DNA of 64,000 nt, taken from the NCBI RefSeq assembly GCF_000763905.1, contig NZ_JRKN01000006.1, positions 62,001 through 126,000 on the forward strand, written 5' to 3'. This document shows, one piece after another, positions 10,678 to 20,218 of the stretch. The DNA comes from Paracoccus halophilus (GTDB lineage: Bacteria > Pseudomonadota > Alphaproteobacteria > Rhodobacterales > Rhodobacteraceae). Position 1 is the stretch's first letter. Each line of letters opens with the position of its first letter. The notes below the pieces were generated by a model, which saw only the letters and a program-made list of their open reading frames with translations, was not told the origin of the DNA and searched no databases. A program made the position numbers and the translations under genes.

Positions 10678-11106
10678 ATGAAACGCGCCATCCGCCTTGC
10701 CGTGCTCCTTGCGATGACGACCAGCCTTACCATGCCCGCCGCTGCGGATGAGGGGCGCGGCAAGGGCCATAGGAAAGATCGCGGCGACCGGCATGAACAG
10801 CGCGAGCGACGCGAGCATCGCGACCAGCGCGCCTGGCGCGCGGGATGCCCGCCGGGGCTGGTCCGGCAGAACCGCGCCTGCCTGCCGCCCGGACAGGTCC
10901 GCAGATACGACCGCGACCACCGGCCCCACCGGGGCGAGGTGCTGCGCATCGGCGATTACCGGCCCGTCGATGATCTGGCCCGCTACAATCTTGAGCGGCG
11001 GCGGGGCTGGAACTATTACCGCGACAATGACCGCATCTATCGCGTGGACAGCGATACGCGCAAAGTGCTTGCGGTGCTGGAACTGATCCAGGCCTTTTCC
11101 GACTGA
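10678..11106 (+). CDS. small secreted Arg/His-rich protein, RcnB-like
   Basis: 142 residues: N-terminal signal peptide (MKRAIRLAVLLAMTTSLTMPAAA), a central stretch full of Arg, His, Asp and Glu, a CPPG..C motif with two cysteines, and a C-terminal domain with G-D-Y-R-P and D-L-x-R-Y-x-L...Y-x-R-V-D. The order resembles the periplasmic RcnB-type proteins linked to Ni/Co homeostasis in E. coli, but that link is only by look. ATG at 10678 has GAGGG upstream; an ATG at 10666 is the alternative. It stands alone between tRNA-Gly and convergent ychF. Confidence 0.7.
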   Translation: MKRAIRLAVLLAMTTSLTMPAAADEGRGKGHRKDRGDRHEQRERREHRDQRAWRAGCPPGLVRQNRACLPPGQVRRYDRDHRPHRGEVLRIGDYRPVDDLARYNLERRRGWNYYRDNDRIYRVDSDTRKVLAVLELIQAFSD

Positions 11107-11152
11107 AGCCGCCGCGCATCACGGGCGCCACCCCGCCAATCGCAGGTCCGGT

Positions 11153-12250
11153 TCAGGCGTTGAACAGGAAATGCAGCACGTCGCCGTCCCGCACCTGATA
11201 GGTTTTACCCTCGACGCGGAACTTGCCGGCCTCGCGCGCGCCGGCCTCGCCCTTGTAGGTGACGTAATCGTCATAGGCGACCGTCTCGGCACGGATGAAA
11301 CCGCGTTCGAAATCGCCATGGATGACGCCGGCCGCCTGCGGCGCCAGCGTGCCCCGGTGAATGGTCCAGGCGCGGGCTTCCTTGGGGCCGACGGTGAAAT
11401 AGGTCTCCAGCCCCAGCAGCTGGTAGCCCTCGCGGATCAGGCGGTCCAGACCGGCCTCTGCAAGGCCCATTTCCGCAAGAAACATCGCTGCCTCGTCGGC
11501 GGGTAGCTGGCTGATTTCCTCCTCGATCCGGGCCGAGATGACGACATGCCCGGCGCCCTGTTCGGCCGCCATCCGGGCCACGCGTTCGGACTGGCTGTTG
11601 CCAGTGGCGGCGCTGTCCTCTTCGACATTGCAGACATAAAGGACCGGCTTGGCGGTCAGCAGTTGCAGCATGTTCCAGGCCTTGCGGTCGTCCTCGGCCA
11701 CCTCGACGGTGCGGGCGGGGCGGCCGGCCTCAAGCGCGGATTTCGCGGCCTGCATCAGCCGCGCATCCTCTTTCGCCTGCTTGTCGCCGGCATTGATCTT
11801 GCGACTGAGGTTCGCCAGCCGCTTTTCCAGGCTTTCCAGATCGGCGATCATCAGCTCGGTCTCGATCGTCTCGGCATCGGCGATCGGGTCCACGCGACCC
11901 TCGACATGGGTCACGTCGCCATCCTCGAAACAGCGCAGCACATGGGCGATGGCGTCCACCTCGCGGATATTGGCCAGAAACTGGTTGCCCAGCCCCTCGC
12001 CCTTGCTGGCGCCCTTCACGAGGCCGGCGATATCGACGAATGTGATCCGGGTCGGGATGATCTGCTTGCTGCCTGCAATCGCCGCCAGCCGGTCCAGCCG
12101 CGGATCGGGGACGGCGACCTCACCGACATTGGGCTCGATCGTGCAAAAGGGGAAATTCGCGGCCTGCGCGGCAGCGGTTTTCGTCAGCGCGTTGAACAGT
12201 GTCGACTTGCCGACATTCGGCAGACCGACGATTCCCATGCGAAAGCCCAT
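11153..12250 (-). CDS. ychF: redox-regulated ribosome-binding ATPase YchF (Obg family)
   Basis: 365 residues, the normal YchF length. P-loop GLPNVGKST (9-17), DIAG switch region ([21 protein letters not shown]) and a C-terminal TGS-like domain ([13 protein letters not shown] through [13 protein letters not shown]). YchF hydrolyses ATP rather than GTP because the NKxD motif is changed, here VCNVEED, and associates with ribosomes. ATG at 12250 has GAGGAAC upstream; the much longer open frame to 12481 is leader sequence. Monocistronic as far as can be seen. Confidence 0.95.
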   Translation of the reverse strand: MGFRMGIVGLPNVGKSTLFNALTKTAAAQAANFPFCTIEPNVGEVAVPDPRLDRLAAIAGSKQIIPTRITFVDIAGLVKGASKGEGLGNQFLANIREVDAIAHVLRCFEDGDVTHVEGRVDPIADAETIETELMIADLESLEKRLANLSRKINAGDKQAKEDARLMQAAKSALEAGRPARTVEVAEDDRKAWNMLQLLTAKPVLYVCNVEEDSAATGNSQSERVARMAAEQGAGHVVISARIEEEISQLPADEAAMFLAEMGLAEAGLDRLIREGYQLLGLETYFTVGPKEARAWTIHRGTLAPQAAGVIHGDFERGFIRAETVAYDDYVTYKGEAGAREAGKFRVEGKTYQVRDGDVLHFLFNA

Positions 12251-12468
12251 GATCCGTTCCTCGCGTAGCGGATGGTTGATGAATTGCGCAGCTTCTAAGC
12301 GCCACCCGCCCCCGGCGCAAGCGGCCAGCGCGGGCGCGGCCCCATGCCTGGCCGGGATTGCGACGTCGCGGCCATTCCCGGTCGGGCCGGGTTGCCCCTT
12401 GGTCGTTTTCGCGCGAAACGATTTCCAGAAGAGGTTTGATCCAAGAAGCAAAAAAATCGGAGAGCGGC

Positions 12469-12963
12469 GTGAGACATGCACTGAAAATCCTGGCCGTCAT
12501 GGCACTGGCTGTGCCCGGAATCGCCAGCGCCAACGAACTGATCATCGGCCTGGCAGGCTCGGATTACAGCCGCAACGGCACGGATGACCGGGTTTTCGGA
12601 TCGCTGGAATACAAGGCGCGCAGCTTTGCCACACGCTGGGGACTGGATTTCAGCCTGGGCGCCGCCGGGCTTTGGGACAATGGCGACGATTTCTTTCTGG
12701 GCGCCGGGCTGATCGTTCGGCGCGATTTCGGCGGCGAGCGCTGGTTTCTCGAATTCAGCGAAATGCCCGGCTATTATCACCATGGCGACAGCGACCGCGA
12801 TCTGGGCAACGACCTGGAATTCCGCAGCCAGCTTGCCATCGGCTACCGGGTGACGCCGGACTGGGCCGGCTCGCTGGCAATCGCGCATATGTCGAATGCC
12901 GATACCGGCGATGACAACCCCGGGGTGAACTTCCTGTCGTTGCGCCTGCATCGCAGCTTCTGA
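12469..12963 (+). CDS. PagL-like lipid A 3-O-deacylase / acyloxyacyl hydrolase family protein
   Basis: 164 residues with signal peptide ([18 protein letters not shown]) and a beta-barrel of alternating aromatic strands ending in Phe, typical of outer membrane proteins. PagL removes the 3-O-acyl chain from lipid A. The PagL catalytic H-x-S motif is present near the end ([10 protein letters not shown]140 and S142), followed by the [12 protein letters not shown] strand. GTG at 12469 is chosen for GGAGAG seven bases before it and because the signal peptide begins right after. The frame continues upstream with no similarity. Confidence 0.8.
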   Translation: MRHALKILAVMALAVPGIASANELIIGLAGSDYSRNGTDDRVFGSLEYKARSFATRWGLDFSLGAAGLWDNGDDFFLGAGLIVRRDFGGERWFLEFSEMPGYYHHGDSDRDLGNDLEFRSQLAIGYRVTPDWAGSLAIAHMSNADTGDDNPGVNFLSLRLHRSF

Positions 12964-13027
12964 CCCCGCCATTGCACTGACCCGCGCTTTCCGGCTAGAG
13001 GATCAGCGATCTGCCCGGAGGTGAAGC

Positions 13028-13825
13028 ATGACCAGGATCGAAACCACTTTCGCCGCGCTTGGCGAGGCCCGGCGCAAGGCCTTCGTCGCCTATATGATGG
13101 GCTGCGACCCGGATTTCGACCGCTCGCTTGAAATCATGCGGGGCCTGCCCGCGGCCGGCGTCGACATCATCGAGCTGGGTATGCCCTTCACCGATCCGAT
13201 GGCCGACGGCCCGACGATCCAGGCCGCCGGCCAGCGCGCATTGGCCGCCGGCGGCAGCGTCGGCCGGGTGCTGGACATGGTGCGCGCCTTTCGCCGGGAC
13301 GACGACCGCACGCCGATCGTGCTGATGGGCTATTACAACCCGATCTATGCCCGCGAGGGCGGCGTCGCGCGCTTTCTGGCCGAGGCGTCCGAGGCCGGCG
13401 TGGACGGTCTGATCGTCGTCGATCTGCCGCCCGAAGAGGATGCCGAACTGTGCCTGCCCGCCCAGGCGGCCGGGCTGAACTTCATCCGGCTGGCCACCCC
13501 CACCACCGACGACCGCCGCCTGCCGGCCGTGGTCCGCAACACCAGCGGGTTCGTCTATTATGTCAGCGTGACCGGCATCACCGGCGGCCCCGCCGCCAAT
13601 GCCGCCGAGGTCGCCCCCGAGGTCGCCCGCATCCGCGCCAGCGCCGGCCTGCCGGTGGTCGTGGGCTTCGGCATCTCGACCCCCGAGGCCGCGCGGGCCG
13701 TCGCCGGCGTGGCCGATGGCTGCGTCGTCGGCAGCGCCATCGTCAAGCTGATCGGCGAGGGCCGCCCGACCGCCGAGATTCTGGCCTTTGTCAGGGAACT
13801 CGCCGCGGGCGCGCACAGCGCCTGA
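13028..13825 (+). CDS. trpA: tryptophan synthase alpha subunit
   Basis: 265 residues. Cleaves indole-3-glycerol phosphate to indole and glyceraldehyde-3-phosphate and passes indole to TrpB. Catalytic E49 and D60 sit in the canonical segment [16 protein letters not shown] at the standard numbering. Further TIM-barrel markers: [34 protein letters not shown] preceded by GGAGGTGAAGC. trpB and trpF are not adjacent. Confidence 0.96.
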   Translation: MTRIETTFAALGEARRKAFVAYMMGCDPDFDRSLEIMRGLPAAGVDIIELGMPFTDPMADGPTIQAAGQRALAAGGSVGRVLDMVRAFRRDDDRTPIVLMGYYNPIYAREGGVARFLAEASEAGVDGLIVVDLPPEEDAELCLPAQAAGLNFIRLATPTTDDRRLPAVVRNTSGFVYYVSVTGITGGPAANAAEVAPEVARIRASAGLPVVVGFGISTPEAARAVAGVADGCVVGSAIVKLIGEGRPTAEILAFVRELAAGAHSA

Positions 13826-13929
13826 TCGCGCCGCCCCGTCCGGCTGCGGAATACGCGGCATTTTGCGCCTTTACTCCGGGCGCCCGACAGCGTTGCCTTG
13901 GGTGTGCCCGACAACCGACCGAGGATGCC

Positions 13930-14556
13930 ATGCCCAAGCTGCTTTACCATACCGGCGCCTGCTCGCTGGCGCCCCATATCGTGCTGGAATGGATCGGCGC
14001 GCCCTACGAGGCGCAGCCGGTCGAATTCGGATCGCAGGAGCTTCTGGCGATCAACCCCTCGGGCGCGGTGCCGGCCCTGATCGAGGATGACGGCTGGGTT
14101 CTGACCCAGGCCGGCGCCATCCTGCGCTATCTGGCCGACAAGCACCCCGAGGCCGATCTGGCGGGCGACACCGGGCCGCGCGGCGCGGCGGAACTGGATC
14201 GCTGGTCCAGTTTCCTGACCGGCGACCTGCATCCCGGCTTTTTCCCGATCTTCACCCCGCAGCGCTATACCACCAGCCGCGAAAAAGCCGATCTGGACGC
14301 GGTGCAAGAGGCGGGCCGCAGGCTGGTCCGCCGATATCTGGGCCTGCTCGCGCGTCATCTCGACGGTCGCGACTGGATTCTGGGGCGGCGCTCGGTCATC
14401 GACGCCTATGCCTTTCCGATGCTCCGCTGGGCCGCGAAAATGCTGCCCGAGGGGACCGGCGGCTGGCCCGATCTGCAAGCGCTGCACGACCGGCTGGCCT
14501 CGGACGGCGCGGTCATGCGCGTTCTGGCCCGCGAAGCGGGGAAAGCCGGAGGCTGA
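13930..14556 (+). CDS. glutathione S-transferase family protein
   Basis: 208-residue cytosolic GST: thioredoxin-like N-terminal domain (residues 1-80) with the GSH-site elements CSLAPHIVL and NPSGAVPAL, and an all-helical C-terminal domain with the N-capping-box-like S-V-I-D-A-Y. The beginning LLYHTGACSLAPHI is typical of the beta-class/GstA-like group. ATG at 13930 has GAGG six bases upstream. Three bases separate it from the dioxygenase-hydrolase fusion gene, so both are probably expressed together; a joint role in quinone/aromatic electrophile detoxification is inferred. Confidence 0.88.
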   Translation: MPKLLYHTGACSLAPHIVLEWIGAPYEAQPVEFGSQELLAINPSGAVPALIEDDGWVLTQAGAILRYLADKHPEADLAGDTGPRGAAELDRWSSFLTGDLHPGFFPIFTPQRYTTSREKADLDAVQEAGRRLVRRYLGLLARHLDGRDWILGRRSVIDAYAFPMLRWAAKMLPEGTGGWPDLQALHDRLASDGAVMRVLAREAGKAGG

Positions 14557-14559
14557 CAG

Positions 14560-16086
14560 ATGACCAGCGGCATCCATCACGTCACCGGCATCACCCGCAG
14601 GGTACAGGCCAATGTCGATTTCTACGTGGGCTTTCTGGGCCTGCGACTGGTAAAGCGCACGGGCGGCTATGAGGATGGCGAGCAATTGCACCTGTTCTAC
14701 GGCGATGCGCTTGGCTCGCCGGGTTCGCTCGTCACCTTTCTCGTCTGGGAGGACGGTGCGCCGGGGCGCGTCGGCCATGGCCAGGTGGCCGAAATCGCGC
14801 TGGCCGTGCCGCCGGACAGCATCGGCACATGGCTGACCCGCGCCATGACCGCGCGGGTGCCGATCGAGGGGCCGATGCGCGAGCTGGGCGAGACCGTCCT
14901 GCGGCTCAGGGATCCCGATGGCGTGATCGTCAAGCTGGTCGGCGCGGATCTGCCCGCGACGGCGCCGCTGCCCGATCCGATCGCGCCGACACGGCTGCGG
15001 GCGGTCACGCTCTTGACCGAAAAACCGGCGGAAACACGGGATTTCATCCGGCGTTTCGGTTATCATGCCGATCGGGCCGAGGGGGCGGTGCAGCGCATGA
15101 CCTCGGACCGGGATGCGATCGACATCCGGGATGCGACCGGGTTCTTTCCCGGCATCCCCGGCACCGGCATCCTGGACCATGTCGCGTTTCGCGCGCCCGA
15201 TGCGGATGCCGTACGTGGCATGCGACTGGCGCTGAAGGACGCCAGCGACGTGACCAACGTGCATGACCGGAAGTATTTCCTGTCGCTTTATGTGCGCGAT
15301 AGTGCCGGAATCCTGCTGGAATATGCCACGGACGCCCCCGGCCTCACCTTGGACGAGGAGCCCCGGCATCTTGGTGAAACCCTGTTCGTCCCGCCCCATG
15401 ACAGGGCACGCGCAGAGGCCCTGCGCGTGATCCTGCCACAATTCGCCCTGCCGGGCGAGGAAAGGACGCCGATGCGCGATCTGCATTTCATCCACCGCTT
15501 CCACCGGCCGGCAAACCCCGATGGCAGCACCATCGTCCTGCTGCATGGCACCGGCGGAAACGAGACCGACCTGATGCCACTGGCCCATGGTCTGGCGCCT
15601 GACGCGACCCTGCTTGGCGTGCGCGGCCGCTCGACCGAGGAAGGGATCAACCGCTGGTTTCGCCGTTTCGACACGGTGACCTATGATCAGGCCGATATCC
15701 GCGCCGAGGCCACGGCCTTCGCCGCCTTTGTCAGGGATGCCGTCGCCGCCTATGATCTGGACCCGCAACGGATGGTGTTCCTGGGCTATTCCAACGGCGC
15801 CAACCTGATCGGCGCGATCCTGCAGCTTGAGCCGCAGGCGATCCGCCACGCGCTGCTGCTGCGTGCCGTCCAGGTGCTACAGGACGCGCCGCGGCTGGCG
15901 CCGGATGCGCTGTCCGGGCATCGCGTGCTGATGCTTGGCGGCGCGCGCGATCCCTATGGCCTTATGGCCCCGGCGCTGGAACAGGCGCTGCGCGGGGCCG
16001 GCGCCGATCTGGACAGCCAGACGGTTCCCGCCGGGCACGAGCTTTCGGCCGAGGATCTGGACAGGGCCCGCGCCTGGCTGGCCTGA
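14560..16086 (+). CDS. VOC-type ring-cleaving dioxygenase fused to alpha/beta hydrolase (MhqO-MhqD-like)
   Basis: 508 residues with two complete enzymes in one chain. Residues 1-305 are a vicinal-oxygen-chelate extradiol dioxygenase like MhqO/PcpA/LinE, with likely Fe(II) ligands H7, H207 and E254. Residues 306-508 are a carboxylesterase-like alpha/beta hydrolase like MhqD: oxyanion HGTGGNE (329-335), nucleophile S411 in GYSNGAN, D464 in GARDPYG and H493 in PAGHELS. In Bacillus subtilis mhqO and mhqD are separate genes of the hydroquinone-resistance regulon. Ribosome site GGAGG precedes the ATG. A GST gene lies immediately upstream. Natural substrate unknown. Confidence 0.85.
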   Translation: MTSGIHHVTGITRRVQANVDFYVGFLGLRLVKRTGGYEDGEQLHLFYGDALGSPGSLVTFLVWEDGAPGRVGHGQVAEIALAVPPDSIGTWLTRAMTARVPIEGPMRELGETVLRLRDPDGVIVKLVGADLPATAPLPDPIAPTRLRAVTLLTEKPAETRDFIRRFGYHADRAEGAVQRMTSDRDAIDIRDATGFFPGIPGTGILDHVAFRAPDADAVRGMRLALKDASDVTNVHDRKYFLSLYVRDSAGILLEYATDAPGLTLDEEPRHLGETLFVPPHDRARAEALRVILPQFALPGEERTPMRDLHFIHRFHRPANPDGSTIVLLHGTGGNETDLMPLAHGLAPDATLLGVRGRSTEEGINRWFRRFDTVTYDQADIRAEATAFAAFVRDAVAAYDLDPQRMVFLGYSNGANLIGAILQLEPQAIRHALLLRAVQVLQDAPRLAPDALSGHRVLMLGGARDPYGLMAPALEQALRGAGADLDSQTVPAGHELSAEDLDRARAWLA

Positions 16087-16114
16087 GCCGCGACGCGCGC
16101 GGTCCGATCGGCCC

Positions 16115-16136
16115 GCCTTCTTCGGAGGCCGGTTTT
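16115..16136 (+). terminator. possible intrinsic terminator
   Basis: GCCTTC / GGAGGC six-pair stem (one G-U) with a TTC loop followed by CGGTTTT, 29 bases after the stop of the fusion gene. Weak but in the right place. Confidence 0.4.
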
Positions 16137-16209
16137 GCGCCCCAGGGCGGAAACGCGATCTTGCGCCGCAGGCAAGAACAGGCTAAATCCCGGCCACTGC
16201 TACGGCAAC

Positions 16210-16283
16210 GGTGGGTTGGCGGAGAGGTTACGCACCGGATTGCAAATCCGTGAAGACCGGTTCGATTCCGGTACCCACCTCCA
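16210..16283 (+). tRNA. tRNA-Cys (anticodon GCA)
   Basis: 74 nt with encoded CCA. Acceptor GGTGGGT pairs with ACCCACC (16273-16279), discriminator T. Anticodon loop TTGCAAA with GCA at 16242-16244; the anticodon and neighbouring bases match the well-known E. coli tRNA-Cys sequence. T-arm GGTTCGATTCC. Confidence 0.97.
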
Positions 16284-16451
16284 AATCCTTCATGAATCGC
16301 GCGTCTTGCTGCCCCGGAAATGCGACGTCGGGTATTTCATCCGGGCATGGCAGATAGGCTGTTCGCCGCCCTGCTGCGGGTGTATCTGACCAGCGCAAGC
16401 GGCTGAGCCCGGAAACGGGCGGCCAGGCCACAGAGGAAAGAGCAGGCAGAA

Positions 16452-19100
16452 TTGACCACGCCCGACGGCAGCGCCACACTGACCGAGCGTCCCGGCAGGG
16501 ACAGCCCCGATCCGCGCCGGCGCGATCCGCGCGGCTCCGGCCGGGGCAGGCTGCGCGCCATGCTGCCCTATCTGCTGGCGCTGGCGCTGTTCGGCGCCGG
16601 GATCCTGGCGCTGTACCGGCTGCTTGGCCCGGTCGATATCCTTGCCGTCGCGGATCAGATCGCCAGCACGCCCTGGCATGTGATCGGCGCAGCCACGGCC
16701 GCCACCCTGGCCGGCTATGCCTGTCTGGCCTGTTACGACTGGTCGGCGCTGCGCCATATCGGCAAGCGCCTGCCGCCGCCGGTGGCGCTGATGGGCGGCT
16801 TTCTGGCCTATGCCTTCGGCAATACCATCGGGCTGACGGCGGTCTCGGGCGGGGCGGTGCGCTGGCGGCTTTATTCCGGGCTGGGGCTTGACGGCTATGA
16901 CATCGCCGCCGTCTCGACCTTTACCTCGGTCGCTTTCGGGATCGCGGCGACGCTGGTCGGGCTGACGGCGCTGGCGGTGCATCCGACGGCGCTGGCCTCG
17001 CTTTTGCCGCTGGGCGCGCCCCTGGTGCGGCTGCTGGCGATCCTTGCGATCGCGGCGATCCTCGGGCCGCTGATCTGGGCCTCGGTCACCCGGCGGCAGC
17101 AAAGGATCGGCCGCTTCACGATCAGCGCGCCCTCGCCCGTCAGCATTCTCGCGCAGCTGCTGATCAGCATCGGCGATATCGGCTTTTCCGCCCTGACGCT
17201 GTATCTGCTGCTGCCCGGCGGAGCACCGGATTTCCTGAATTTCCTGGCGATATTCGCCGCCGCCACCATGGCCGGCATCGTCAGCCACGTGCCCGGCGGC
17301 GTCGGCGTGTTCGAGACGGTGATCATCGCCGCGCTCCCCTCCTCGGCCGGGATCGACAAGATCGCGGCGGCGCTGCTTTTGTTCCGGCTGATCTATTACC
17401 TCGTGCCCTTTGCCGTGGCGCTGGTCCTGCTGGCGCTGTTCGAGGCCTGGCGCGCCGTCGCCGCCGACCCGCGCCTGACCCGCATCGGGCGGCTGTTCAC
17501 CGCCACCGAGCCGGCCTTTCGCGCGGTCGAGCCGCTGGCGCCGCTTTTGCTGGCGGTCATGGTCTTCGGCTCGGGCCTGTGGATGTCGCTGTCTTCGCTG
17601 CTGCCGCCCTTTACCGAGGCGGCCGAGACCGCCGAGGCGCTGTTTCCGCTGGCCTTCGTCGAGGGCTCGGCGCTCTTGGGCAGCGCGCTTGGCGCCCTGC
17701 TGATCGTGCTGTCGCTGGGGCTGGTGCGGCGCAGCCTGGGGGCGCTGTGGCTGACCGTGCTGGCGATGCTGGCCGGGGCCGCCGTCTCGCTGGCGCAGAA
17801 TATCGAGACAGAGCAGGTCCTGTCGCTGATCCTGGGCGTTGCGATCCTGATGCCGTTCCGCGGCGCCTTTCACCGCCGCTCGCTGCTGACCCATTCGGCG
17901 CTGACGCCGGGCTGGGTGGTGCTGTTGCTGGCGGCGATCCTGGGCGTCGGATTCGTGCTGTTCTTTGCCCATAAGAGCACGCCCTATGCGCATGAATTAT
18001 GGTGGCAGTTCGCCGCCGACGCGAATGCGCCACGGGCCCTGCGCTCGGGGCTGCTGGCCAGCCTGCTGGTCGGCGCGGGGTCGCTGTTCCTGCTGCTGCG
18101 GACGCCGCGTTTCCGCCCCCAGCCCCCCGGCGAGGACGATCTGGCCACCGCCCGCGACATCGCCATGGCCAGCGACACGCCCGCCGCCTGCTTCGCGCTG
18201 ACCGGCGACAAGACGATCATGATTTCCGACGACCGCAAGGCCTTTGTGATGTTCGGCGTCTCGGGCAATTCATGGCTGGCCTATGGCGCGCCCGTGGGCC
18301 CGGCCGAGTCCGCCGAGGAGGTCGCCTACAGCTTTGTCGATACCGCGCGGCGCGACGGTGCGCGCGCGGTGTTTTACCAGATCGGCCCGAAAAGCGTGCC
18401 GCTGATGCTGGATCTGGGCATGACGCTGCACAAGATGGGCGAAGAGGCGGTGATCGATCTGAGCCGCTTTTCGCTGGACGGGCCCAGGCGCAAGAAACTG
18501 CGCGCGGCCCATAACCGCGCCCTCCGCGACGGGCTGACGCTGGAACTGCTGGCGCCGCCCCATGACCACGGGCTGATGCTGCGGCTGCGGGCGATCTCGG
18601 ACGAATGGCTGGCGGCCAAGAAATCGCAGGAGAAAAGCTTTTCCGTCGGCCGCTTTCACCGCCGCTGGCTGGACCGCTGGCCGCTGGTCGTGGTCCATCA
18701 CGAAGGCACCCCGGTCGCCTTTGCCAATCTGCTGATGACCGACAGCCGGACCACCTGCAGCGTCGATCTGATGCGCCATGCCGCGCGCGCACCGGCCGGC
18801 ACGATGGAGTTCCTGTTCACCGAACTGATGCTGCGGATGAAGGCGCGGGGATTCGGCCGCTTCTCGCTGGGCATGGCGCCGCTGTCGGGCCTGTCGCCGC
18901 AACGCAGCGGCCGGCTCTGGGACCGTTTCGGCGACATCGCCTATCGCCATGGCGGCGCCTTCTACAATTTCGAGGGGCTGCGCGCCTTCAAGGCCAAGTT
19001 CGATCCCGAATGGGTGCCGCATTACGTCGCGACCCCTTCGGGCATGCCGCCGCTGCTGCCGCTGGCCGATGCCGCAAGGCTGATCGCCCGGGGCGGCTAA
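16452..19100 (+). CDS. mprF: phosphatidylglycerol lysyltransferase/flippase (MprF family)
   Basis: 882-residue inner-membrane protein. The N-terminal two thirds are many hydrophobic segments forming the flippase domain (including the conserved GGxxR-like S-G-G-A-V-R-W-R region); the C-terminal third is the DUF2156 aminoacyl-tRNA-dependent synthase domain (KAFVMFGVSGNSWLAYGAP, SLGMAPLSGL, AFKAKFDPEW). MprF transfers Lys or Ala from charged tRNA to phosphatidylglycerol and flips it, lowering the envelope's negative charge. TTG at 16452 has AGAGGAAAG 11 bases upstream; an ATG at 16560, right before the first membrane helix, is an alternative. Its stop overlaps the 3' end of the ABC permease gene. 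Confidence 0.88.
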   Translation: MTTPDGSATLTERPGRDSPDPRRRDPRGSGRGRLRAMLPYLLALALFGAGILALYRLLGPVDILAVADQIASTPWHVIGAATAATLAGYACLACYDWSALRHIGKRLPPPVALMGGFLAYAFGNTIGLTAVSGGAVRWRLYSGLGLDGYDIAAVSTFTSVAFGIAATLVGLTALAVHPTALASLLPLGAPLVRLLAILAIAAILGPLIWASVTRRQQRIGRFTISAPSPVSILAQLLISIGDIGFSALTLYLLLPGGAPDFLNFLAIFAAATMAGIVSHVPGGVGVFETVIIAALPSSAGIDKIAAALLLFRLIYYLVPFAVALVLLALFEAWRAVAADPRLTRIGRLFTATEPAFRAVEPLAPLLLAVMVFGSGLWMSLSSLLPPFTEAAETAEALFPLAFVEGSALLGSALGALLIVLSLGLVRRSLGALWLTVLAMLAGAAVSLAQNIETEQVLSLILGVAILMPFRGAFHRRSLLTHSALTPGWVVLLLAAILGVGFVLFFAHKSTPYAHELWWQFAADANAPRALRSGLLASLLVGAGSLFLLLRTPRFRPQPPGEDDLATARDIAMASDTPAACFALTGDKTIMISDDRKAFVMFGVSGNSWLAYGAPVGPAESAEEVAYSFVDTARRDGARAVFYQIGPKSVPLMLDLGMTLHKMGEEAVIDLSRFSLDGPRRKKLRAAHNRALRDGLTLELLAPPHDHGLMLRLRAISDEWLAAKKSQEKSFSVGRFHRRWLDRWPLVVVHHEGTPVAFANLLMTDSRTTCSVDLMRHAARAPAGTMEFLFTELMLRMKARGFGRFSLGMAPLSGLSPQRSGRLWDRFGDIAYRHGGAFYNFEGLRAFKAKFDPEWVPHYVATPSGMPPLLPLADAARLIARGG

Positions 19101-20218
19101 TCCAGCGTCCGCCGAAAGCGCAGCAGCGCCAGCGCGCCAAAGATCAGCACGAACAGGCTCAGCGCGGCCAGCGGCCGGGCGACATCCGCGTAGCCCGCGC
19201 CCTTCAGCATCACGCCCCGGATCAGACGCAGGAAATGGGTCAGCGGCAGGACCTCGCCCAGCATCCGCGCCCAAAGCGGCATGCCGCGAAACGGAAACAT
19301 GAACCCGGACAGCATGATCGAGGGCAGAAAGACAAAGAAAGTCAGCTGCATCGCCTGCATCTGCGTCCGCGCGGCGGTCGAGATCAGATATCCCAGGATC
19401 ACCAGTGCCAGCACAAAGACGAAGATCCCCGCCCCGAGCAGCCAGAAGCTGCCGACAAAGGGCACCCCGAACAGCCCGCGCGCGGCGACCAGCACGACCG
19501 CCACCTGCACCGCGCCCACCGCCATATAGGGCATCACCTTGCCCAGCATGATCTCGGCCGGCGTCGCGGGCATGGCCAGCAGGTTCTCCATCGTGCCGCG
19601 CTCGATTTCCCGGGTCAGCGCCATCGAGGTCATCATCACCAGGATCATCTGCAGGATCACCCCCATCAGGCCGGGCACGATATTGTACTGGGTGAGCCCT
19701 TCGGGATTATAGCGGCGATGCACCACGATATCGACCGGCGGCGCGGCGCCCGAGGTCGCGCCCAGCTCGCGGCTCAGCGCATCCGCCGCCACCGTGCCCA
19801 GGGTCGAGATCGCCCCCGAGGCGACCGAGGGATCGGTGGCATCCGCCTCGATCAGGATCTGCGGATCCTCGCCGCGCTGCACCCGCCGCCCGAAATCCGA
19901 AGGCACGGTGACGACAAAGGACACATCCCCGCGCGCGATCAGCGCCTCGGCCTCGGCGGCCGTGGCGGCGGGATGGCGGAACTGGTAATAGCCGGTCAGT
20001 TCCAGCGCCGAGACCATGGCGCGGGTGAACCGGTCCTGCGTCGGCGCGACCAATGCGGCGGACAGATGCTTGGGGTCGTTGTTGATCGCATAGCCGAACA
20101 GCAAAAGCTGCATCAGCGGCACCGCCAGCATCATCGCGAAGGTGACGCGGTCGCGGCGCATCTGGATCATCTCCTTGACCAGCAGCGCGCGCAGGCGGGA
20201 CAGGGACAGCAGGGTCAT
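19097..20218 (-). CDS. ABC-2 type exporter permease (YbhS/YbhR-like)
   Basis: 373 residues: one N-terminal membrane helix, a large periplasmic domain (about residues 50-180), then five hydrophobic segments with the ABC2_membrane pattern E-R-G-T-M-E-N-L-L-A-M-P. Exporter of drugs or other hydrophobic compounds by homology with YbhFSR. It is the last gene of a four-gene operon and its ATG overlaps the stop of the ATPase gene. Only one permease is encoded, whereas the E. coli operon has two, so a homodimer is inferred. Confidence 0.87.
   Translation of the reverse strand: MTLLSLSRLRALLVKEMIQMRRDRVTFAMMLAVPLMQLLLFGYAINNDPKHLSAALVAPTQDRFTRAMVSALELTGYYQFRHPAATAAEAEALIARGDVSFVVTVPSDFGRRVQRGEDPQILIEADATDPSVASGAISTLGTVAADALSRELGATSGAAPPVDIVVHRRYNPEGLTQYNIVPGLMGVILQMILVMMTSMALTREIERGTMENLLAMPATPAEIMLGKVMPYMAVGAVQVAVVLVAARGLFGVPFVGSFWLLGAGIFVFVLALVILGYLISTAARTQMQAMQLTFFVFLPSIMLSGFMFPFRGMPLWARMLGEVLPLTHFLRLIRGVMLKGAGYADVARPLAALSLFVLIFGALALLRFRRTLD

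Noticed and set aside
13558..15849. 763-codon minus-strand frame over trpA, GST and the fusion gene
   Set aside because: Shadow of three recognised plus-strand genes; composition is low-complexity Arg/Gly/Asp/Gln without domains.
16290..17993. 567-codon minus-strand frame over mprF
   Set aside because: Gln/Arg/Gly-rich nonsense opposite the hydrophobic MprF domain.
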